Source: Palaemon carinicauda (lineage: Eukaryota > Arthropoda > Malacostraca > Decapoda > Palaemonidae). From it: a stretch of 64,000 bases of DNA. The translations under genes were made by a program, and so were the position numbers. Each line of letters opens with the position of its first letter. Position 1 is the stretch's first letter. The DNA is taken from contig NC_090730.1 of the NCBI RefSeq assembly GCF_036898095.1, positions 33,010,761-33,074,760 of the forward strand, written 5' to 3'. Shown in pieces: positions 53,465 through 60,682 of this stretch. The notes beneath the pieces are model-generated. The model was not told the DNA's origin. It was given only the letters and a program-made list of their open reading frames with translations, and did no database searches.

Positions 53465-54363
53465 CCCAGATTGCTGACTTCCTGTTACATCTAAGGAACG
53501 TTAGATCCCTATCAGCTCCTACGATCAAGGGTTATAGAAGTATGTTGGCAGCGGTTTTCCGCCACAGAGGCTTGGATCTTTCCTCCAACAAAGATCTGCA
53601 GGACATCCTTAGGTCTTTTGAGACCTCTAAGGAACGTCGGTTGTCCACTCCAGGCTGGAATCTAGACGTGGTCCTAAGGTTCCTGATGTCATCTAGATTT
53701 GAACCGCTACAATCAGCCTCTTTCAAGGACCTCACATTAAAAACTCCTTTCCTAGTATGCCTAGCAACAGCTAAGAGAGTAAGTGAGATCCACGCCTTCA
53801 GCAGGAACATAGGTTTCGCATCTGAAACGGCTACATGTTCCTTGCAGCTCGGTTTTTTGGCTAAAAACGAGCTTCCTTCACGTCCTTGGCCTAAATCGTT
53901 CGAGATCCCTAGCCTATCCAACTTGGCGGGTAACGAGCTGGAGAGAGTACTTTGCCCAGTCAGAGCTCTTAGGTACTATCTGAAAAGGTCAAAACCTTTA
54001 CGAGGACAATCAGAAGCCTTATGGTGTGCTGTTAAGAAGCCTTCGCTACCTATGTCTAAGAACGCAGTTTCTTACTACATCAGGCTTCTGATTAGAGAAG
54101 CTCATTCTCATATGAAGGAAGAAGAACTTGCTTTACTGAAGGTAAGGACACATGAAGTGAGAGCTGTGGCTACTTCAGTGGCCTTCAAACAGAACCGTTC
54201 TCTGCAGAGTGTTATGGATGCAACCTATTGGAGAAGCAAGTCAGTGTTCGCATCATTCTATCTCAAAGATGTCCAGTCTCTTTACGAGAACTGCTACACC
54301 CTGGGACCATTCGTAGCAGCGAGTGCAGTAGTAGGTGAGGGCTCAGCCACTACATTCCCATAA
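53170..54363 (+). CDS. B2 tyrosine recombinase (397 aa), intact
   Basis: The same frame is open back to 51460, but ATG 53170 fits the position of the A1 and A4 starts and gives an almost equal length (397 versus 395 aa). N-terminal domain: LRVYQSKWEVFRTWC, LSAPTIKGYRSMLAAVF. Catalytic domain: Arg in TAKRVSEIHAFS, His-x-x-Arg in THEVRAVATSVAFKQN, Trp in YWRSKSVF, Tyr in SFYLKD. The residue before the Tyr is Phe; families A, C, D and even the dead B1 copy have His. Confidence 0.9.
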   Translation: MVHRGTAMAGRRSQDSSSKSGPSASTSRKEGTPKPPRSSSDCLQTIERLSRARGFSKEAARAIARARRTSTLRVYQSKWEVFRTWCKANAVSSTSTTVTQIADFLLHLRNVRSLSAPTIKGYRSMLAAVFRHRGLDLSSNKDLQDILRSFETSKERRLSTPGWNLDVVLRFLMSSRFEPLQSASFKDLTLKTPFLVCLATAKRVSEIHAFSRNIGFASETATCSLQLGFLAKNELPSRPWPKSFEIPSLSNLAGNELERVLCPVRALRYYLKRSKPLRGQSEALWCAVKKPSLPMSKNAVSYYIRLLIREAHSHMKEEELALLKVRTHEVRAVATSVAFKQNRSLQSVMDATYWRSKSVFASFYLKDVQSLYENCYTLGPFVAASAVVGEGSATTFP

Positions 54364-54762
54364 TCCCATAACCTTTTTAACCTTTCTCTTGATTGCTTTT
54401 ATTGTTGTTTTTGGGTTGTACGGTCGGCTAAGAAGCCTTCCGCATCCTGGTTGATTTGGCGGGTGGTCAATTCTTTCTTGAGAAGCGCCTAGGTTAGAGG
54501 TTGTGATGAGGTCCTTTAGTATGGGTTGCAGCCCTTTATACTTTAGCCACCTAAGAGTCGTTCAGCATCCTAAGAGGACCGCTACGCTCAGTAAGGAAGA
54601 CGTACTTATTAAAGGCAGAGTAATGGTTCAAGTCGACTTCCTTACCAGGTACTTATTTATTTTTTATTGTTATTTTGAATAACTAATAAAAATGAAATAC
54701 GGGATACTTAGCTTCTTTGTTAACATGTATACTGGTCTCCACCCACCACCCTGGGTGTGAAT
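54364..54762 (+). other. B2 3' untranslated tract
   Basis: Non-coding; parallel to 37403-37789 of B1, including GGCGGGTGGTCAA and ACTGGTCTCCACCC blocks. Confidence 0.7.
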
Positions 54763-55092
54763 CAGCTACATGATCATCGGGTAAGATTAATATTGAAAAA
54801 TGTTATTTTCATTAGTAAAATAAATTTTTGAATATACTTACCCGATGATCATGATTTAAATGACCCGCCCTTCCTCCCCATAGAGAACCAGTGGACCGAG
54901 GATAAAATTGAGGTCTTGTTGACAAGAAGTACTGGAGTACCTGACCACAGATGGCGCTGGTGAGTACACCCCCACCTGTATAAGCGATCGCTGGCGTATC
55001 CCGACCGTAGATTTCTGTCGGGCAACGGAGTTGACAGCTACATGATCATCGGGTAAGTATATTCAAAAATTTATTTTACTAATGAAAATAAC
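54763..55092 (+). repeat. B2 ICR and right ITR
   Basis: The ICR (54763-54852) joins GGGTAAGATTAATATTGAAA (reverse complement of the left end) to TTATTTTCATTAGTAAAATA (reverse complement of the right end). The right ITR then runs to AATGAAAATAAC at 55092. Confidence 0.9.
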
Positions 55093-55249
55093 ATATTTAT
55101 GTCCAATGGCACAGGGGAGTGGCAATATCGGGGTGTACATTAGTGCTCGCTCAGAGGATATAAGAATATATGTAACTTAGAATTAACTTTGGAATATGAT
55201 TGATTGACTACTGTACTGACCTTTGTTACTATTTATCTTCTTCTTCCAG

Positions 55250-55369
55250 ATTGTCAATGTCAACCTTGTGCGTGATAAAAAGAGTGGGAAAAGCAAAGGA
55301 TTTGCCTTTTTGTGTTATGAGGATCAGAGATCTACAATATTGGCTGTTGATAACTTGAATGGTATTAAA
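55250..55369 (+). CDS. RBMX2: RBMX2 exon, second half of the RRM core
   Basis: The 40-codon exon has acceptor CTTCTTCTTCCAG ending at 55249 and codes [11 protein letters not shown], then the RNP1 motif KGFAFLCY and [17 protein letters not shown], again nearly identical to animal RBMX2. Phase 0 at both ends. The donor is AAA|GTAAGT at 55369/55370, and family B3 sequence begins essentially at the sixth base of the intron. The following exon (expected to code KGRTIRVDHV-like sequence) is not in the window, so the next intron is longer than 8.6 kb. Confidence 0.92.
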
Positions 55370-55374
55370 GTAAG

Positions 55375-56203
55375 TTTTTCAATATTAATCTTACCCGATG
55401 ATCATGTAGCTGTCAACTCTGTTGCCCGACAGAAATCTACGGTCGGGATACGCCAGCGATTGCTATACAGGTGGGGGTGTACACAACAGCGCCATCTGTG
55501 AGCAGGTACTCAAGTACTTCTTGTCAACAAGAACTCAATTTTTCCTCTGTCGTGCCACCGGCTAGACCTACTGGGATACGCTGTTGATTCTGGAGTTATT
55601 GCTCACGATTTGGTGATGTATTTGCTCTAGAGTTTAGCCTTCGCTATTCAGGAAGCTTTATCTTTAGCTTAGCAAGCTTTTGGAATTAATTTGAATTAAT
55701 TATGGTGACGAAGAGAGTATGGACTCTCTTTCACTTTTAAATGGCCGACCCTTCCCTTAGACGGAAGTGTTGGTGTCGAAGAGAGTATAGACTCTCTTTC
55801 ACTTTTTATTTTATATCTCTCCGCCATTTATAGGCCTCTTCGATTAACTTTCCTTAAAAAAAAAAAAAAAAAAAAATATGCGACCTTTCCTAATAGTAGG
55901 CGGTCCTTACTTGGAACCGAAGTTAATTAACATTGAGCTCGTCATATCGTTTTTTCCTGTTAAGAATTTATGCTATTTTAATTTTATGTTTTTGAAAGAA
56001 TCTCTTTGATAAGTCTCGTACTGTTTTCAAAGTTGAACTAACGTTTTGTTTAGTCTCCGCAGTTGTTGACGTTCAGAACGTTCAACTTGCGCTCTATCGT
56101 TACGATAGAGAGAGAGTATTCACGGTTTCACGTTGCAGTAAGAGTAAACCGATTCTAGCGTTTCGTTCATTCTTTCTTAGCTTAAATGGTTTTAATTCTA
56201 ATA
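55375..56203 (+). mobile_element. B3: left end and leader of a family B DIRS
   Basis: It begins TTTTTCAATATTAATCTTAC, identical to the B2 left end, and continues with the left ITR (to about 55560) and a long leader like B1's (AATGGCCGACCCTTCC near 55740, a decayed 5S-like motif near 55917, CTCTATCGTTACGATAGAGA near 56090). It breaks at about 56203 where element D starts; its remainder would lie beyond the window. Confidence 0.85.
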
Positions 56204-56757
56204 AACGGATTTTGAGCGAAGCGAAAAATCTATTTTTGGGTGAGATAGCCATGGCGTCCTGATGGAAGGATCCTTTTTGGTAGCTTCCTTGGGTAATCAC
56301 TACTAGGATTTTCCCAGAGAATTAAACCACAGGTTATCACAGAATTCTAACTTCTGGAGCGAGTATCCTAAAGGTTTCCCCTTAAGACATCGTGTAACAA
56401 CAGGGGACACGCATGTATAGACGTGCCACATAGCTATCTGCACCCCATATAGAGTTAACGCTTCAATATGGCGGACAGGGAGTGGCTGGGAGCTGAGCCG
56501 CAGCCGATCTAGATGTGGCGATATCGGTACTCGCGATGTAAACAGACGGACACCATTGCTTTTGATGACGTCACGTCCGTCCTCATTCCGAAAGTCTGGA
56601 GCTCGCTCATCACCATGATACAGCGGCGCAGGGCGGGACCTGATAACAGACAGGGTGGGTCCATCAGGACGCCATGGCTATCTCACCCAAAAATAGATTT
56701 TTCGCTTCGCTCAAAATCCGTTTTTTGGGCTCAAGCCATGGCGTCCTGATGGAAGAG
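56204..56757 (-). repeat. Family D right ITR and ICR
   Basis: CCATGGCGTCCTGATGGAAG occurs at 56248 and again at 56738; GCGAAGCGAAAAATC near 56215 is inverted near 56698. The ICR at 56668-56757 joins the reverse complements of the right end (CACCCAAAAATAGATTTTTC, GCTTCGCTCAAAATCC) and of the left end (TTTTTTGGGCTCAAGCC). The left end itself is not in the window. Confidence 0.87.
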
Positions 56758-57561
56758 TACCAGAGAATTAGTGTATCGTGGTAGACTTTTTCCCTTTATA
56801 AGTGAGTGCTAAAACATTGAGCCGAAAGCATAGTGGTCTATACTAGAGCTACCGTGAGGCAGTTGCCTTCCTGCCCCCCTGGCATGGAAGTCCCCACGGG
56901 CTATGCTAAGATCAAAGTGGTCATGGGAAGGCTATTCATATAGGCTGAAGGAACAATGAGATCCATAAGATAAGTCAGAGCGATTTGGTATTCGCGTCGA
57001 AACAAACTTGAAGAAGTGGTGGTTGAACACTTCGTGTATGGAGTTGACTCATCTTCATAATTGAGTAAGTATTCGCTAAGGAGACTTACTTGCTCTATAT
57101 AAATAAATGCCCGGAGTAAATCCTGGCATTTTCCTTAACCAGGAATAAAGGGTAATAAAACTATGACAAATAGTATATTTCATAGTAAGAAAGGAGCAAG
57201 GGAGACGCACAAGTAATAAAATAGACATTTTATTATATAATTGCAGGTAAATCAATACATGTCATGCAATAAATAGTAAAAAACATTTACATTGATAAAA
57301 ATGTACATAGTCATAAAGGCGTGCTCTTGAGTCTGAAAGGGAAGAATCAAGTATTAGTAGGCACTCGTTCTACGGAACGTTAGTCTTTATGTAACACACG
57401 TCATGCACGTGGCATGTAGCACTCATGTGGTAATCTACTATGACATTTCACCTGAGGTAAGAACAGTTAAAGAAAACACAAGGTGGTTTCTGCTTCACTA
57501 CGTATCACTTAAGGGTCAACATAGGCACCCGACGAGTTAGAGTCCCTAATAACTCACTGTT

Positions 57562-59460
57562 CTAAGCAGAGTTCAGAGCAGGTTTCATAACACTACCTGC
57601 GGCTACCACAAAATGTTTCACTTCGTGCACTTGTTTCGCATAATGTTTAAAGAAAACACGCGAGGATTTCCAGCCTGTATAGTTCTTGAGGCTTTCGAAA
57701 TCCATACTCTGAAAGAAATTCAGAGACGAAGCGACTTTCCTAGGATCATGACCAGCGGGTGTACTGTCTGGATCCGCTCTGCGAATGAAGTAGGTGATTT
57801 TTGCTCTCAATTGTTTCAGTGACAGGTCGCTGCCCGATGTTTCTCCTTTGAAGAGTTGGCCTCCACCAAAGTTTGAAGTTCTATGAAGATAGACCTTAAG
57901 GCTCTCTACTGGACATAGAGAGGCATCTTCCTTCAAGGGGCATATCCTCCACGGGCCCCATCGTTTGGTAGGTAATTCGTTCTTTGCGAGAAACGTCGGA
58001 TCAGGGAAGAGGGAGAGGTCTCCTGAATCGTTGAAAACGATATGTCCCTCTTCTCTAGATAGTGCCACTATTTCGCTGACTCGGGCTCCCGAAGCTAGAG
58101 CGAAGAGAAATATAACTTTCTGAGTCAGGTCCTTAAGAGGGCATGAATCATTGTCCAAGTTGGAGGCGAAGTGGAGAACTTTGTCTAGAGACCAAGTGAT
58201 TGGTCTCGGAGGGGGTGCCGGTCGTAAACGGGCACAGGCCTTCGGTAGTTTGTTGAAGATGTCGCTAGACAGATCTATTTGGAAGGCGTATGACAAAGGT
58301 CTGGTCAAGGCCGATTTGCAAGTAGAAATCGTGTTGGCTGCCAAGCCTTGTCCATGAAGGTGAATGAAGAAGGACATGCAAAAATCTATAGTGATTTTCG
58401 AGGGGTTCTTTGCCTTGACGAAGGAGACCCATTTCCTCCAAGACGATTCGTATTGCCTTCTCGTGGATTCGGTCTTGTATTCCTCGAGGAAGTCTAGACT
58501 CTTCTTCGAAATCCCAAACCTTTTCTTAGCGGCTAGGGTGAGAAAATCATGAGATGAAGGTCCTTGATTTTCGATGATGAAGCGAAGACAGTCGACTTCT
58601 GTATTTGCTGGGAGAGAACTGGGTCCGGGAGGGGGATCAGCGTTGGCTGCATCTCCAGGATCAAGGGGTACCAGTTGCTGCGGGGCCACTTGGGAGCCAC
58701 TAGAGCTGCTGTCCCTTTGAAGGTTCTCAATTTGGAGAGGACTTTCAGCAGAAGATTGGTGGGAGGGAACAGGTAAATCTTGGCCCATCTGTTCCAATCC
58801 AAGGTCATGGCGTCCACCGCTTCCGCTTTGGGGTCCTCGTACCGGGCTACATATCGAGGAAGTTGATGGTTGTCGCTCGTTGCGAAGAGGTCGATCTGGA
58901 GTTCTGGGACTCGGTGAGAGATGAAGGCGAATGATCTTGCGTCTAGAGACCATTCCGACTCTATCGGGTTTGTCCGAGATAGAGCGTCCGCTGTCACATT
59001 GCGGAATCCTTGTAGGTGAACTGCAGACAGGTGCCATTTCTTCCTTTCTGCCAGACGGAAGATTGTCAGGAGCACCTGATTTATCTTGGGCGATCTTGAG
59101 CCCTGGCGATTGAGACAACACACTACCACAGAGCTGTCCAGGGTCAGGCGAATGTGTATCGACGGGGGCGGGGAGAGTTTCTTCAGCGTCAGAAGAACCG
59201 CCATGGCCTCCAAGATGTTGATGTGAAACGTCTTGAATAGGGGAGACCAAGTGCCTTGAGCCTGTTTTTGGTGGGAGTGACCTCCCCAACCCTCCAACGA
59301 AGCGTCCGTATGGATGTTGAGAGATGGAGGTGGGTGTTGGAGAGGAAGGGACCTTTTTAGGGCCCTCGTTTCTGACCACGGCTTTAGAAGAAGTCGAAGT
59401 CTGCTTGGGAGCCGTCTCTTCGAGCGATGGATGCGGAACGTCTCCAGACTCCCGCTGCAT
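57562..59460 (-). CDS. Family D tyrosine recombinase, intact
   Basis: The frame spans 632 aa, but only the last 340 or so residues (about 57562-58590) are the recombinase; the rest is the opposite-frame image of RNase H. No Met lies at the expected start, so initiation is unclear. N-terminal domain: STRRQYESSWRKWVSFV, GQGLAANTISTCKSALT. Catalytic: Arg in SGARVSEIVALS, His-x-x-Arg in GHDPRKVASS, Trp in YTGWKSSRVF, Tyr in KHYAKQ. It closely resembles the family C enzyme and has no lesion. Confidence 0.85.
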   Translation of the reverse strand: MQRESGDVPHPSLEETAPKQTSTSSKAVVRNEGPKKVPSSPTPTSISQHPYGRFVGGLGRSLPPKTGSRHLVSPIQDVSHQHLGGHGGSSDAEETLPAPVDTHSPDPGQLCGSVLSQSPGLKIAQDKSGAPDNLPSGRKEEMAPVCSSPTRIPQCDSGRSISDKPDRVGMVSRRKIIRLHLSPSPRTPDRPLRNERQPSTSSICSPVRGPQSGSGGRHDLGLEQMGQDLPVPSHQSSAESPLQIENLQRDSSSSGSQVAPQQLVPLDPGDAANADPPPGPSSLPANTEVDCLRFIIENQGPSSHDFLTLAAKKRFGISKKSLDFLEEYKTESTRRQYESSWRKWVSFVKAKNPSKITIDFCMSFFIHLHGQGLAANTISTCKSALTRPLSYAFQIDLSSDIFNKLPKACARLRPAPPPRPITWSLDKVLHFASNLDNDSCPLKDLTQKVIFLFALASGARVSEIVALSREEGHIVFNDSGDLSLFPDPTFLAKNELPTKRWGPWRICPLKEDASLCPVESLKVYLHRTSNFGGGQLFKGETSGSDLSLKQLRAKITYFIRRADPDSTPAGHDPRKVASSLNFFQSMDFESLKNYTGWKSSRVFFKHYAKQVHEVKHFVVAAGSVMKPALNSA

Positions 59461-60682
59461 CCTTTAGCTGTGCACGAAGCACTGGGTTTGTGATCGAGGC
59501 GAACTGTAGAGAGCCTAGAACTTGTTCCTGCTGGCGTCTTGAGATCCGTTTGGATTTTAACAGTCGCTTGACAGACCCTGCTATTTCCTTCCTTTTCTTT
59601 GCTGGAATGGAAAGGCGGTGTGACTGAAGATTCCAGTGGATGCCTAACCATTGGAACTTCTGAGCTGGAGATAGGCGAGACTTTTTCGCGTGTATCTGGA
59701 ATCCCAGGTGTTCGAGAAACTGGGTAACTTTTCTGCAGGATTCTATACAATCCTCGGGCGAGGGCGCCCACACTAGCCAGTCGTCGAGGTAGGCCATCAC
59801 CTGGACGTTTCGGATGCGGAGCTGTTGTACTACTGCGTCCGCTAGCTTTGTGAATATCCGAGGGGCCACGTTGAGTCCGAAGGGCATGGCCCGGAAGGCA
59901 TAGCTTTTCCGTTGGAGTCGGAATCCAAGGTAGGAGGAAGCGTGATGGTTCATTGGTATGTGCCAGTATGCGTCCGCCAGGTCTATCGAGACCGTGAAAG
60001 ACCCTCGAGGCAGGAGGGTTCTGATCTGTTGAAGAGTCAGCATCTTGAACTTGTTGTTCGATATGAATACGTTGAGGGGGGATAAGTCCAGAATGACTCT
60101 GAGTCTGTCTGAGTCTTTCTTGGGGACACAAAACAGTCTCCCTTGGAACCTTGTGGACTTCACCCTTCTTATCACCTTCTTGTTCAAGAGGTCTAGCACA
60201 TATTCTTCCAGGAGGGGGGTTGAACGTTGGAAGAATTGCTGGAAGGTTGGGGGTGGTTGCGCCCAGCTCCAGCCTAGACCTTTCTTGATGATGCTGTGTG
60301 CCCAGGATTCGAAGGTCCAACGATCCTGGAAGTGGCGGAGTCTTCCTCCCACCGGAAGCACTTCATTGCTTCTGGGGTCCCGAGGACTTGCTGCCTCGGC
60401 CGCTAGCTCCCTGTCCTCCTCTGCCTCTGGAGGGCCGGCGAGAGGAATCTCTGCCGGAACCCCTGCCTGAGCTTCTACCTTTGGGACGAAAGGTAGTGGA
60501 GTGCTGCTCGAAGGCGGGGTTGAAGGCCGGTGATGAGGACAAAACCGGCTGTGGGACCAACTGAAAGGTCTGTGGCGGCTGAGCGGCCACTTGGGGAGTA
60601 GCGGGTGCCGGAAACTGACGTCTGTGCTGACGTTGCTGGGGTCTATGCTTCGACTGCTTCCTCTCAGGCTGAGGACCGTCAT
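58533..60682 (-). pseudogene. Family D RT/RNase H/DAM-like polyprotein with one frameshift
   Basis: The RT half is in the frame 60682-59384: GRLFCVPKKDSDRLRVILDL, SIDLADAYWHIPM, PFGLNVAPRIF, YLDDWLVWA. The RNase H half is in the frame 60320-58533: HTDASLEGWGGHS, LEAMAVLLTL, LDSSVVVCCL, NVTADALSRTN, then IDLFATSDNHQL, IYLFPPTNL and LVAPKWPRSNWYP. The change of frame falls near 59400-59425, where RRDG continues as RLPSRLRLLLKPW in the other frame; one missing base explains it. Otherwise intact. A recoding site is less likely, because family C and B2 have one continuous frame. Confidence 0.85.

Larger units (their letters stand above)
48550..55092 (+). mobile_element. Complete, apparently intact family B DIRS element B2
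   Basis: Left ITR 48550-48720 and right ITR about 54890-55092 match as reverse complements over about 150 bp with no difference I could find. The ICR is at about 54763-54852. Gag, RT/RNase H and YR are uninterrupted. The leader is short (about 390 bp) and lacks the GGCCGACCCTTCC and 5S-like tracts of B1/B3. It ends 157 bp before the RBMX2 exon. A recent, possibly autonomous insertion. Confidence 0.93.
15158..55249 (+). other. RBMX2: RBMX2 intron, 40,092 bp, packed with DIRS elements
   Basis: The intron is bounded by GTATAA at 15158 and a polypyrimidine tract plus CAG ending at 55249. Both flanking exons are in phase 0 at the junction and join the RRM between FSQYGE and [11 protein letters not shown]. 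By my boundaries DIRS elements and one LINE fragment fill about 97% of it; 15158-15461, 23047-23086, 47916-48549 and 55093-55249 are the main unassigned parts. Confidence 0.88.

Noticed and set aside
55370..56203. Further RBMX2 exon downstream of 55369
   Set aside because: The sequence after the donor is family B left ITR and leader; the short in-frame extension past 55370 is an artefact of reading through the donor.
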